Positions 47,132 to 55,831 of a stretch of DNA of 64,000 nucleotides are shown here, piece by piece. The first letter of the stretch is position 1; each line of letters starts with the position of its first letter. Source of the stretch: an uncultured Campylobacter sp. (GTDB lineage Bacteria; Campylobacterota; Campylobacteria; Campylobacterales; Campylobacteraceae); the NCBI RefSeq assembly GCF_905372745.1, contig NZ_CAJPQR010000001.1, positions 87,226 to 151,225 of the forward strand. Direction: 5' to 3'. Both the position numbers and the translations under genes were made by a program. Under the pieces are notes generated by a model. It was not told the DNA's origin. It did no database searches and saw nothing but the letters and a program-made list of their open reading frames with translations.

Positions 47132-47661
47132 TTTATCACCTTAAATTTTACCCCGAAATATCCTAACGCAAAGCCGATGATATGCGCGTACCAGGCGACG
47201 TTTACGCCCATAGCTACTGGCGCGAAGCTCATTAGCAAGATCGCGATGATTAGCCCCTTTCGGCTACTGGTGTCCAAAAATGCCAAAACGCCCAGTAGCA
47301 GGCTGATCGCGCCGCTAGCTCCGACTAAATTTATAAAAGTTCCGCTAGTTTTAAACATAACATAAATATAAACAAAACTAAGTAGCGAGGTCAAAATGCC
47401 TCCGATGCAGTAAATAACGGCAAATTTTTCGCTGCCGTAGTACCGCTCAAGAAGCGATCCAAACTGATACAAAACCGCCATATTCATCAGTAAATGGGCT
47501 AAATTTGCATGCATAAACATCGAGGTTGCGGGCTGCCAGACGTAAAGCCCGTCCGTGAAAAACATATTTAGCCCAAGCGTCGCGTTACTACCGCAAATGC
47601 CGCAGTAAACGGCAAAATATACTAGACAATTTAACGCGATGAGCGATATCGTAGCTTTCAA
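47128..47661 (-). CDS. rhomboid family intramembrane serine protease
   Basis: A 177-residue membrane protein with about six helices. HANLAHLLMNM near 52-62 holds the conserved His/Asn region, GASGAISLLLG near 114-124 the catalytic Ser in GASG, and AHIIGFALGY near 158-167 the catalytic His. This is the minimal rhomboid core. Its substrates are unknown. It heads the three-gene minus-strand operon. Confidence 0.92.
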   Translation of the reverse strand: MKATISLIALNCLVYFAVYCGICGSNATLGLNMFFTDGLYVWQPATSMFMHANLAHLLMNMAVLYQFGSLLERYYGSEKFAVIYCIGGILTSLLSFVYIYVMFKTSGTFINLVGASGAISLLLGVLAFLDTSSRKGLIIAILLMSFAPVAMGVNVAWYAHIIGFALGYFGVKFKVIK

Positions 47662-47713
47662 AAACGGCTCCTTTTTAAAGGCTTTATCATATAAAATTTA
47701 GACATAAATTTAG

Positions 47714-48373
47714 CTAAAAATTAACCTTGCCAAAGCCGGCGAATCTGTTTGAAGTTAGGCAAGTAGCGTCGCCGCCCTTGCACGCTACGATGTAGGAGTT
47801 CACCTCTTTGCCGCCTATTTTGTGGCTATTTTTTTGAAATAGATTTATAAATCCGCTTTTGTTTTTGCCTCTGGTATTATGCATAAATCTTATAGTTCCA
47901 TCATCTTCTATGCGGTCTATGATGCCAAGGTGCGTTATGATTTGTTTATTTTTGCCTTTGGTTTGACTCGTGGTGTTGTTAAAAAATACCAAATCTCCGA
48001 GCTTTGGGCTTGTTTGCGAGATCAAATTTCGCTTTTTGTAAAAATTATAAATAGCTTGAGATTTTGATCCGTTTTCGCCGTAAAATTTGAGCAAATTCGT
48101 CTCTGAAAAGTAAACGTTATTTATATTTTTATTTACGAGCGAGACGAAACCCGAGCAGTCTCCGCCGTCTTTTTTGCCCAAAAAACCTTGCATAAAATTT
48201 GAAAGAGCTATGCCGCCTAGATCGTTAAATACGTCTTGCTGAGAGTTTAAAAATCTCGCGTTTAAAATCTGTCCGCTTTGATCGGTCGGGTAAATTTTGG
48301 GCGCATCATTCGCGCATCCGCTAAAAATCAAAGCCGTAATCGACGCAAACGGTAAAAAAATGGTAAATTTCAT
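47714..48373 (-). CDS. NlpC/P60-type lipoprotein
   Basis: A 219-residue lipoprotein with lipobox FSGC and Cys20. The catalytic Cys is in GGDCSGFV (Cys73) and the catalytic His in THLGIID, with GDLVFF between them, the NlpC/P60 papain-like pattern. It probably cuts peptidoglycan peptide cross-links or stems at the periplasmic face. It is divergent from murA. Sequence similarity to classical NlpC is loose, so the substrate is open. Confidence 0.8.
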   Translation of the reverse strand: MKFTIFLPFASITALIFSGCANDAPKIYPTDQSGQILNARFLNSQQDVFNDLGGIALSNFMQGFLGKKDGGDCSGFVSLVNKNINNVYFSETNLLKFYGENGSKSQAIYNFYKKRNLISQTSPKLGDLVFFNNTTSQTKGKNKQIITHLGIIDRIEDDGTIRFMHNTRGKNKSGFINLFQKNSHKIGGKEVNSYIVACKGGDATCLTSNRFAGFGKVNF

Positions 48374-48510
48374 TTAAATCATCCTATTTTATATTTAAGG
48401 CGGCGTTTTGCGGTAAATTTAAGCACCGTAAACGAACTGCCTAAAAGCAGGATTATATAAATAAATCGGTAAATATCGGCATAAATTTAAATTTATAAGC
48501 TAAATTTCAC

Positions 48511-48516
48511 TATACT
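48511..48516 (+). promoter_or_regulatory. probable -10 element for murA
   Basis: TATACT lies 28 bases before the murA ATG, in an AT-rich stretch without a clear -35. AAGGA precedes the start codon. Confidence 0.5.
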
Positions 48517-48544
48517 TTAGATTTTATTTAAGGATTTAAGAAAT

Positions 48545-49810
48545 ATGTATTACCTAGAAATCGAAGGAAACGCGAAACTGGGCGGCGAAGTCGCCATAAG
48601 CGGTGCGAAAAACGCCGCCCTGCCCCTTATAGCTGCGGCTCTAATCATAAAAAACGACGTGACGCTAAAAAATATGCCAAACGTCGCGGATATAAAAACA
48701 TTGGCGACGCTGCTGGTAAATTTGGGCGCAAAGTGCGAATTTACGGACGATCACACTCTAAAAATCAACTCAAATTACGTCAGCTCTACGAAGGCCAACT
48801 ACGACATCGTGCGTAAAATGCGTGCTTCCATACTGGTTCTTGGCCCGCTACTAGCTAGGTTTGGGCACTGCGAGGTGAGTCTGCCCGGCGGCTGCGCGAT
48901 CGGACAAAGACCGATCGATCTACATCTAAGCGCGCTTGAAAAAATGGGCGCAAACATCGAAATAAAGCAAGGCTATGTCGTAGCCACGGCGCCTGACGGA
49001 CTAAAGGGCGCGCAGATCGTGTTTGACAAGATCACGGTAACGGGGAGCGAAAACATCATAATGGCCGCCGCGCTCGCTCACGGCACGACGCATCTAATCA
49101 ACGTCGCTAAAGAGCCCGAGGTGGTGCAGCTTTGCGAGGTTTTGGCCGCAGGCGGCGTAAAGATCGAGGGTATAGGCACGGACGAGCTGGTTATCGAGGG
49201 CACGGATAGGCGCCTGCTGGATGTGGGCGAGATAACGGTTATCCCCGATAGGATCGAGGCTGGGACGTATCTTTGCGCCGGAGCGATCACGAACTCGCAG
49301 GTTACTATCACAAACGCCAATGCCGCGCATCTACGAGCCGTGCTTACTAAATTTAACCAAATGGGCTTTGAAACCGTCGCGGACGGCGATAAAATCACGA
49401 TAATGCCGGCTAAAAACGTAAATCCCGTCGAGATCGTGACGACGGAGTTTCCTGGATTTCCGACCGATATGCAGGCGCAGTTTATGGCGCTATCGCTCGT
49501 GGCAAACGGCGTTAGCACGATCGACGAGAGGCTTTTTGAGAACCGCTTTATGCACGTTAGCGAGCTCACGCGTATGGGTGCCGATATCCGTCTAAACGGC
49601 CACATCGCGACGATCTACGGCGGAGGTGAGATAAACGCCGCAGACGTGATGGCTACCGATCTGCGCGCAAGCTCTGCCCTAGTGCTAGCAGCCCTTGCAG
49701 CAAACGGAACTAGCCGCGTGCATAGAATTTATCACCTAGATAGAGGCTACGAGGGGCTAGAGCGCAAGCTAGCGGCTCTGGGTGCAAAAATACGCAGGCT
49801 GGAGGAGTAA
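48545..49810 (+). CDS. murA: UDP-N-acetylglucosamine 1-carboxyvinyltransferase
   Basis: A 421-residue EPSP synthase-fold enzyme that transfers enolpyruvate to UDP-GlcNAc, the first committed step of peptidoglycan. The N-terminal [16 protein letters not shown] (residues 19-34) and the active-site loop [11 protein letters not shown] with its Cys near residue 117 (fosfomycin target) are present. Length is standard. moeA begins 1 base after the stop. Confidence 0.98.
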   Translation: MYYLEIEGNAKLGGEVAISGAKNAALPLIAAALIIKNDVTLKNMPNVADIKTLATLLVNLGAKCEFTDDHTLKINSNYVSSTKANYDIVRKMRASILVLGPLLARFGHCEVSLPGGCAIGQRPIDLHLSALEKMGANIEIKQGYVVATAPDGLKGAQIVFDKITVTGSENIIMAAALAHGTTHLINVAKEPEVVQLCEVLAAGGVKIEGIGTDELVIEGTDRRLLDVGEITVIPDRIEAGTYLCAGAITNSQVTITNANAAHLRAVLTKFNQMGFETVADGDKITIMPAKNVNPVEIVTTEFPGFPTDMQAQFMALSLVANGVSTIDERLFENRFMHVSELTRMGADIRLNGHIATIYGGGEINAADVMATDLRASSALVLAALAANGTSRVHRIYHLDRGYEGLERKLAALGAKIRRLEE

Positions 49811-49811
49811 A

Positions 49812-50969
49812 ATGACGCTAGAGCTTGCTCAAAATTTGATCCTAGAAAAAGCTAAATTTGACGGTTGCGGCGAGTTTGTAAGCCTTGAGCGCGCTACGGG
49901 TAAAGTTTTAGCCCAGGATGTAGTCGCGGTTAAAAATTTGCCCTCTTTCGACAATGCCGCGATGGACGGATACGCGCTTAAATTTGATGATTTTGATGGG
50001 CCGTTAAGCGTCGCGGCAACCGTGCTGGCAGGCGATGAGGCCGAGATCGCGCTAAAAAAAGGCGAATGCGTAAAGATAATGACCGGCGCAAAAATGCCCA
50101 TAAATGCCGACACGGTCGTACCTTTTGAGGACGCGATTTTGCAGGACGGCAAGCTCTCGCCGCAAAGCAAAGTCAAAAAATTTAACGCCCTAAGATACAT
50201 GGGCGAAGAGGTCAAGGCGGGTGAAATTTTGCTAAAAAAAGGCGAAATTTTAACGCCCGCAAGAGTAATGATGCTAGCTGCTCAGGGCATCTACTGCGTC
50301 TGCGTGGAGCGCGAGCTAAGAATCGGTATATTTTCAAGCGGCGACGAAGTGGTCGAGCCGTGGCAAAACGCTAGCGAGGAGCAAATTTACAACGCAAACG
50401 GCGCAGGCATCGCGTCTTTGCTTCAAAGCTTCGGCTTTGCTAGCTCGTACGCAGGCATTATTAAGGACGATCTAGAAAGTACGACGCGCTCGCTAGAGAC
50501 GGCTGAATTTGACGTCATCATAACAAGCGGTGGAGCGAGCAAGGGCGAGGCTGATTTTATGAAAACGGCGCTTTTAAATTTAGGCTTTAGCGAGCTTTTT
50601 GACGGCGTAAATATCCGCCCCGGGCGACCGAGCAAAGCTTTTATAAAAGATAAAAAAATCGTATTTATTCTACCTGGAAATCCGATGGCAGCGTTTTTGA
50701 TGTGCTTCTTGCTAGTCGTTCCTTTTTTAAAGGGCTCACAGCTTGAAAAAATTGGCGCCGTCTTAAATCAAGACGTAAAAATAAAATCAGGACGTCAAAA
50801 TATCGTGCTCGGTAGCTTTTTGGGGGGCAAATTTAGCGTGACGGATAATAATAAATTCGGCTCTGGCATGATAACTCCGCTCATCAAAAGTAACGCCGTT
50901 TTGGTAACAAGCGAAAGCCTCGGCGAGCTAAAAGCGGGCGAAATCGTAAAAATTTTGAAATTTTCTTGA
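49812..50969 (+). CDS. moeA: molybdopterin molybdenumtransferase
   Basis: A 385-residue enzyme that inserts molybdate into adenylated molybdopterin. Motifs include FDNAAMDGYA near 49-58, GEIL, IFSSGDE near 176-182, SGGASKGEADF near 237-247 and LPGNPMAAF. ATG 49812 has GGAGGAG just upstream inside the murA end; the longer frame from 49782 is not needed. It supports molybdoenzymes such as formate dehydrogenase or nitrate reductase outside the window. Its end holds the tRNA-Gly -35 box. Confidence 0.95.
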   Translation: MTLELAQNLILEKAKFDGCGEFVSLERATGKVLAQDVVAVKNLPSFDNAAMDGYALKFDDFDGPLSVAATVLAGDEAEIALKKGECVKIMTGAKMPINADTVVPFEDAILQDGKLSPQSKVKKFNALRYMGEEVKAGEILLKKGEILTPARVMMLAAQGIYCVCVERELRIGIFSSGDEVVEPWQNASEEQIYNANGAGIASLLQSFGFASSYAGIIKDDLESTTRSLETAEFDVIITSGGASKGEADFMKTALLNLGFSELFDGVNIRPGRPSKAFIKDKKIVFILPGNPMAAFLMCFLLVVPFLKGSQLEKIGAVLNQDVKIKSGRQNIVLGSFLGGKFSVTDNNKFGSGMITPLIKSNAVLVTSESLGELKAGEIVKILKFS

Positions 50970-50994
50970 CAAATGAAAACGTTTTTGCTAAAAT
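50966..50994 (+). promoter_or_regulatory. sigma-70 promoter for tRNA-Gly
   Basis: TTGACA at 50966-50971, overlapping the moeA stop codon, and TAAAAT at 50989-50994, spaced by 17 bases. The tRNA starts 19 bases after the -10. Confidence 0.8.
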
Positions 50995-51012
50995 TGCGAC
51001 TTCTCAAACGGT

Positions 51013-51087
51013 GCGGGAATAGCTCAGGGGTAGAGCACAACCTTGCCAAGGTTGGGGTCGCGAGTTCGAATCTCGTTTCCCGCTCCA
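51013..51087 (+). tRNA. tRNA-Gly (anticodon GCC)
   Basis: A full cloverleaf: acceptor GCGGGAA pairs with TTCCCGC, anticodon stem CAACC/GGTTG encloses TTGCCAA with GCC at 51045-51047, the T-loop AGTTCGAATCT is present, and CCA is encoded at 51085-51087. Confidence 0.97.
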
Positions 51088-51953
51088 TTTTTTTCTTACT
51101 ATTTTTTCCCTTTTTTTTATTTTCTTCAGATTTAGCGCTTTGGCCGATGTATTGCGTTTCAAACAACAAAATCACGCTTGCGGACTTGGGCTTTACGGAA
51201 AAAAACGACGAAATTTTAAATTTAGGCGAAAACAAAGCCGCAAAAATAAATTCGCGAGATTTAGCGGAGATTTTAAAAAAGCGCGGCGTAGAGCTTGAGG
51301 ACAAAAGCGGCGGAGAGACGGTATTTGTAAAAAACTGTGACGCGTTAGCTCTAGTGCAGCACGCGTTTTTACAAGAGGTTACGAGCGAGTTTAAGGGGCT
51401 GCAATTCGTCAAATTTCCGCTTATCGAGCCTCAAAACGAACTTCCTAAAAACTTCCACGAATACAAATTCGATAAAATTTACGTAAACAAAATCAATCCA
51501 AAAGGCAGCTTTAGAGCTAGTTTTATCACGCCAAACGGCTCGCAGCCAAGCGTATTTTTTAGATACGAAATAAACGCAAAAATGCCGGTTTTAAGGGCTA
51601 CCAAGCCGCTTGCGACGCGCCAAATGCTAGGTATCGGCGACTTTGCAAAGGATTGGGTCGAGCTTGGCGAGTTTAGCCCCGACATGATGAGCGACGCGCC
51701 AAATGCGAGGCTTGCAACAAAGCAAAACATAAAAAGCGGCGAAGTGCTGCGGCTACGGCAGTTTACCCCGCTACCGCTCATAAAAAAAGGCGAGCGCGTC
51801 AATGCGGTGCTTAGCGACGGGGCGCTCAGTATCATCGTCGAGGTCACGGCGCTAGAAAACGGCAATCTAGGCGAAACCATCAAGGTTAAAAATAACGATA
51901 AAAAGGTCTTCAACGCTCAAATCGTTTCAAAAAAACAGGTGATGATAAGATGA
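51087..51953 (+). CDS. flgA: flagellar basal body P-ring formation protein FlgA; start unresolved
   Basis: A Sec-exported chaperone needed to assemble the FlgI P-ring. The C-terminal SAF-like part with PLATRQMLGIGD and KSGEVLRLRQFTPLPLIKKGERV matches FlgA. The hydrophobic signal segment (about 51087-51132) follows the tRNA-Gly 3' end at once, yet no ATG, GTG or TTG lies in frame between it and an ATG at 50973 upstream of the tRNA. The coordinate given uses an ATT at 51087. The first downstream ATG (51147) would remove the signal. The segment holds T7, T6 and T8 runs. It overlaps ubiX by four bases (ATGA). Confidence 0.8.
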   Translation: MFFLLFFPFFLFSSDLALWPMYCVSNNKITLADLGFTEKNDEILNLGENKAAKINSRDLAEILKKRGVELEDKSGGETVFVKNCDALALVQHAFLQEVTSEFKGLQFVKFPLIEPQNELPKNFHEYKFDKIYVNKINPKGSFRASFITPNGSQPSVFFRYEINAKMPVLRATKPLATRQMLGIGDFAKDWVELGEFSPDMMSDAPNARLATKQNIKSGEVLRLRQFTPLPLIKKGERVNAVLSDGALSIIVEVTALENGNLGETIKVKNNDKKVFNAQIVSKKQVMIR

Positions 51954-52900
51954 AAATTTTTCTAGGTATCAGCGGCGCAAGCGGCGTAAATTTGGGGTTA
52001 AAGCTCGCCCGCGAGATAGCAAAAAGAAGCGAGCTGCATCTGTGCGTGAGTAAAAACGCGATGAACGTGTTAGAAAAAGAGCTAAATTTTACGGATATTT
52101 TTTATAAAAACGGTGCGGCGGCGGGCTCAAAATTTAATTCAAACCAAAATAGCGCCAAATTTGACGAAGATCACGGAGACGCAAAATTTACAAATTTTAG
52201 CTCCGCTCAAGGCGAGCTAGATTTTGGAGGCGGAGACGAAAGATCGCAAAACCAAAGCGGCAAATTTGCGGATAATGCGCAAGATTTGGGCGATAGCGGT
52301 TTAAAATTCGCAGGTTTGGACAACTGCGCTCTTGATTATGCAAACGAGCAAATTTGTAAATCTAATGGCGGCGAAAAAAACGTAAGCCCTAACGGTGAAA
52401 TAGCAAGCAAAATTGACGACCGTAAATTTCAAAAGCAATGCGTTTTTGATAAAAACCACATTCAAAAAGACGCCAAACAAGACGAAATTTATCAAATTTG
52501 GCAAGATTTGCAAAATCGCGCCGTTATCCACGACGACTCCGATCTCGCCGCGGCTCCGAGCTCGGGCTCGTTCGGCATAGACGCTACTATCGTCGCGCCC
52601 TGCTCTATCAACACCCTAGCCAAAATCTACGCCGGCTTTGCGGACACGCTGATAACTCGCGCCGCCGCAGTCGCGCTAAAGGAGCGAAAAAGGCTTGTTT
52701 TGGGCGTTAGAGAGATGCCGTTTTCTACGCTGGCGCTTGAGCATGCAGCCAAACTCTCTGCTCTTGGCGCCGTTATCGCGCCGCCGGTTTTGGGCTATTA
52801 TTCGGCTCAAAATAGCCTTGAAGATATGGAAAATTTTATTATCGGTAAGTGGCTTGACCTGCTAGACATAAAACACCGAATTTATCAAAGATGGTTGTAA
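51950..52900 (+). CDS. ubiX: flavin prenyltransferase UbiX with large in-frame insertion
   Basis: UbiX joins a dimethylallyl group to FMN to make the prenyl-FMN used by UbiD decarboxylases. Residues 1-50 (GISGASG at 6-12) and 191-316 (SSGSF, APCSINTLAKI, LVLGVREMPF, PPVLGYY) match UbiX of about 187 residues closely. Between them, residues about 55-190 (52112-52520) are an unrelated Asn-, Asp-, Lys- and Gln-rich segment, giving 316 residues in all. The inserted DNA has about nine AAATTT hexamers, like the intergenic DNA here. The frame is intact on both sides, so the protein may still fold around a surface loop. Confidence 0.88.
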   Translation: MKIFLGISGASGVNLGLKLAREIAKRSELHLCVSKNAMNVLEKELNFTDIFYKNGAAAGSKFNSNQNSAKFDEDHGDAKFTNFSSAQGELDFGGGDERSQNQSGKFADNAQDLGDSGLKFAGLDNCALDYANEQICKSNGGEKNVSPNGEIASKIDDRKFQKQCVFDKNHIQKDAKQDEIYQIWQDLQNRAVIHDDSDLAAAPSSGSFGIDATIVAPCSINTLAKIYAGFADTLITRAAAVALKERKRLVLGVREMPFSTLALEHAAKLSALGAVIAPPVLGYYSAQNSLEDMENFIIGKWLDLLDIKHRIYQRWL

Positions 52901-53230
52901 TCGCGCAGTCAAAAATCAATATTTATCGTTAAATTTGACGTAATTTGCTTAATCCATCTAAAATATATGCCGCCTAGCTTTAACCGGTCTGTATTTAATC
53001 TTATATAAATATCGTTTTTACTGCTTTAGACAACCTTAAAGCCATGCATTTTAATACGTAAAAATAGTTGTGCCGTCTACACTGCTAGGCGTCGTTATCT
53101 TAAATAGCCGCAATATTTTGCGCCTTTACCGCCCTATTTTTTAAATTTTTAAGCGCCCAAAATCGCTCAAAAAGCCGTATTTTAGGCAAAAAACTGTAAA
53201 ATCAAGCCCAAAGATATCCTAAGGTTAAAA
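52901..53230. other. 330-base gap
   Basis: No gene is seen. The DNA is AT-rich with few AAATTT hexamers. The right end has TAAAAT as a possible -10 and AAGG ahead of the coaD start. Confidence 0.6.
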
Positions 53231-53707
53231 ATGAAATCCTGTATCTATCCCGGCACCTTCGATCCCGTCACAAACGGCCATCTAGACGTCATCAAACGCG
53301 CGATAAAGATCTTTGACAAGGTCGTTGTCGCAGTAGCGGCCAGCCAGAGCAAAAAACCGCTTTTTAGCTTGCAAGAGCGCGTCAAAATGGCTAAAATTTC
53401 AACCGTAAATCTAAAAAACGTCGAGGTCGTCGGATTTGATAACTTACTCGTGGATTTTGCCAAGAGCCGAAGTATAAACGTCGTTATACGCGGCCTTCGC
53501 GCGGTTAGCGACTTTGAGTACGAGCTGCAAATCGGCTATGCAAACGCCGCACTTTGGGATAAACTTGAGACCGTTTATCTGATGCCAAGCCTCCAAAACG
53601 CCTTCATATCAAGCTCGATCGTGCGCTCGGTTTTAAGCCACGGCGGAGACGTCAGCAAGCTGGTTCCAAGCGAAATTTTAAAAAATTTAAAGGCGGCTCG
53701 CGACTAA
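53231..53707 (+). CDS. coaD: phosphopantetheine adenylyltransferase
   Basis: A 158-residue nucleotidyltransferase of coenzyme A synthesis. [15 protein letters not shown] at residues 6-20 holds the TxxH-type motif, [11 protein letters not shown] is near 88, and ISSSIVRS near 126 is the family C-terminal motif. Length is typical (about 160). The order flgA, ubiX, coaD, tmk, hisS, speA, aspB matches C. jejuni apart from the unknown gene inserted after coaD. Confidence 0.98.
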   Translation: MKSCIYPGTFDPVTNGHLDVIKRAIKIFDKVVVAVAASQSKKPLFSLQERVKMAKISTVNLKNVEVVGFDNLLVDFAKSRSINVVIRGLRAVSDFEYELQIGYANAALWDKLETVYLMPSLQNAFISSSIVRSVLSHGGDVSKLVPSEILKNLKAARD

Positions 53708-53992
53708 ATAAAACCCATTAACGCGGTAAAATTTGATATTTTTAGACGGTTTAGGCATATAAATTTATGCAGCTTTTGCGTCAAAGCGATTTTTGACGCA
53801 TTATTTAATGTATTTTAAATTAAAATAAAAGCGCAAGGTATAAGGTTGCGCAAAAGCCGCTAAAGATTTGCTTTGGGGGTCTAGCAACAAACGCGAGTAT
53901 ATAGCTTTGCGCTTTGGATAGTAAAAGGCTAATAGCGATTAAATTTATAGCAACAAAAAACAACTAAACTTAAATCAACATTTGGAGACAAA

Positions 53993-55093
53993 ATGACTGA
54001 GCAAATGAGTGAAATAAAAAATCTACGCAGGCTTTTTGAAAACGCGAGTAATGACTATTTAGCTCTAAAAAACAAGGCTGAGGCGCAGGTCGTAAACAGG
54101 CGCTGGGCGTCTACTAGCTATATAAATTTAGAGCCGTTTTACTTTGAGCTTCACGGTTTTTCAAGGGGTAAAATTTTAAAAGAGTCGCCCAAAAATCTAG
54201 CAGATACCTACGACTACGGATTTGACGCGCAGGAGCGGGTAGTTTTAGTAAAGCAATACGCGGACGAGGAGCGATTTTACGAGGATTTTTATTTTTACGG
54301 ACAAGACGAGGTTTTGGGCTATAGATTTGATTATTACGACAAAAAATGCGTGAGCGTACAAAAATATGTTTATGAAGGCGGTTTGTTAGTTAATATTTAC
54401 TCTGCATTTATAGATAACGGATACTGGATTGAAAATTTTATTTACTCAAACACTAAACTAGCGCAAAAGCAGTGGCGCGGCATAGACCGGCTCGGATCGA
54501 AAATAGACCGCGACTATTTTTATGAGTACGACGAACTAGGCGAGCTAGATTCGATAACTTTGGAGGGAGGCTACGTCTGCTATAAAAAACCGGATAAAAA
54601 AACGAGCTACAAAAAGCTATACGAACTAGCCGCGCAAAGGCTACTGTCCGCGCTAAAAGAGACGATCAAAATGCACGCGCCGAGCCAAAAACTTTACTGC
54701 ATAAATTTAGCTTACGACGGCGAGGTTTCGTTGCCGCCTATTATCGGCTTCGGTACGCAAAAGCAGCGCGAGGAGCTTTGCCGAGAGGATAAAAGCCTAA
54801 TCATCTGGAACGTCGCTGATTACGAATTTAGCGCCGAGATAAACGAGGATGACGAAACGGCGAAAATCTTTGACCTTTTTAATCAAGAAACGCAGCTAAA
54901 CGATAAATATTTACAGGCTAAAAAGCTAATTTTAGAGTGCGCAAAGCAGCTAAAAGCAAACATTTGCGAGCTTGGAATAGACGCGACGCCGGATTTTGCT
55001 ATCGTAGCTAGCTATCATGACTTAGGCGATTTACGTAAAAATTTTAAAGCGATAAACCCCGAACTAATCGGCGAATATAAAGGCTTTATTTAA
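53993..55093 (+). CDS. hypothetical protein, accessory
   Basis: A 366-residue protein rich in Tyr, Asp, Glu and Lys, with no signal peptide or membrane segment. Residues about 65-195 contain short YD-like strands (RFDYYDKKC, YFYEYDELGELDS) resembling repeat modules of wall or toxin-associated proteins, and the rest looks alpha/beta. No family is recognised. It interrupts a coaD-tmk order that is continuous in C. jejuni. It has its own gap and a terminator after it. An immunity-protein role can be imagined but nothing supports it directly. Confidence 0.7.
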   Translation: MTEQMSEIKNLRRLFENASNDYLALKNKAEAQVVNRRWASTSYINLEPFYFELHGFSRGKILKESPKNLADTYDYGFDAQERVVLVKQYADEERFYEDFYFYGQDEVLGYRFDYYDKKCVSVQKYVYEGGLLVNIYSAFIDNGYWIENFIYSNTKLAQKQWRGIDRLGSKIDRDYFYEYDELGELDSITLEGGYVCYKKPDKKTSYKKLYELAAQRLLSALKETIKMHAPSQKLYCINLAYDGEVSLPPIIGFGTQKQREELCREDKSLIIWNVADYEFSAEINEDDETAKIFDLFNQETQLNDKYLQAKKLILECAKQLKANICELGIDATPDFAIVASYHDLGDLRKNFKAINPELIGEYKGFI

Positions 55094-55108
55094 AACTATG
55101 TTTAAAAT

Positions 55109-55146
55109 ATTTTTGCGCTTTGTTAAAATTTAGCGCAAAAATTTTT
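55109..55146 (+). terminator. intrinsic terminator after the unknown gene
   Basis: An 11-bp perfect stem (ATTTTTGCGCT/AGCGCAAAAAT) with a 12-base loop, followed by TTTT. It begins 15 bases after the stop codon. Confidence 0.7.
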
Positions 55147-55252
55147 ATACGGTAGAAACAAAATCGCCCTAGTCTGGCTATATGTTATGCGCTTTAAAAG
55201 CCGCTATTTAGCTATAAATTTGTAAAATACCGCTCAAATTTAAAGGCGAAAA

Positions 55253-55831
55253 ATGTACGTGATTTTTGAAGGTATCGACGGTGCGGGCAAAAGCACGCAG
55301 ATAGCGCGGCTGGCGGCTGCTTTCCCACAAGCCATCGTGACCAAAGAACCAGGCGGCACGAAGCTTGGCGAAAATTTGCGCGAGATTTTACTAAAAGAAA
55401 ATGGTCTAGATAAAAGGGCTGAAATTTTGCTATTTTTGGCCGACAGAGCGGAGCATTTCGGTAAAATAATAAAACCCAACTCGGATAAAATGATTTTAAG
55501 CGACAGAGGCTTTGTTTCGGGCATGGCCTACGCGCTGGCGGGCGGAAATTTTAGTTTTGAGGAGCTTTTAAGCTTAAACAAATTTGCCCTACAAGGAAAT
55601 TTTCCGCAAAAAATAGTATTTTTTAAAGCAAACGAAAGCACGCTAAGATCGCGGTTAGGCTCGCGCACGCAGATGGACGGCATAGAGTCTAGAGGATTTG
55701 AGTATCTACTAAGAGTGCAGGACGCGATGGAGGAAATTTTGCAAAAACTAGACATCCGCTACGTCACGATCGATGCCGCCCTGGACGAAGAAAAAATAAC
55801 GAATTTGATAAAGGAGTTTATAAATGATTAG
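55253..55831 (+). CDS. tmk: thymidylate kinase
   Basis: A 192-residue kinase that converts dTMP to dTDP. The P-loop FEGIDGAGKST is at residues 4-14, the DRG motif in LSDRGFVSG near 83-91 and the LID region SRLGSRTQMD near 129. It overlaps hisS by 8 bases. It restarts the conserved operon after the terminator at 55109. Confidence 0.97.
   Translation: MYVIFEGIDGAGKSTQIARLAAAFPQAIVTKEPGGTKLGENLREILLKENGLDKRAEILLFLADRAEHFGKIIKPNSDKMILSDRGFVSGMAYALAGGNFSFEELLSLNKFALQGNFPQKIVFFKANESTLRSRLGSRTQMDGIESRGFEYLLRVQDAMEEILQKLDIRYVTIDAALDEEKITNLIKEFIND

Noticed and set aside
50818..50825. G6 run in moeA as a phase-variable tract
   Set aside because: Campylobacter contingency tracts are usually G8 or longer, and moeA is not a typical surface gene.
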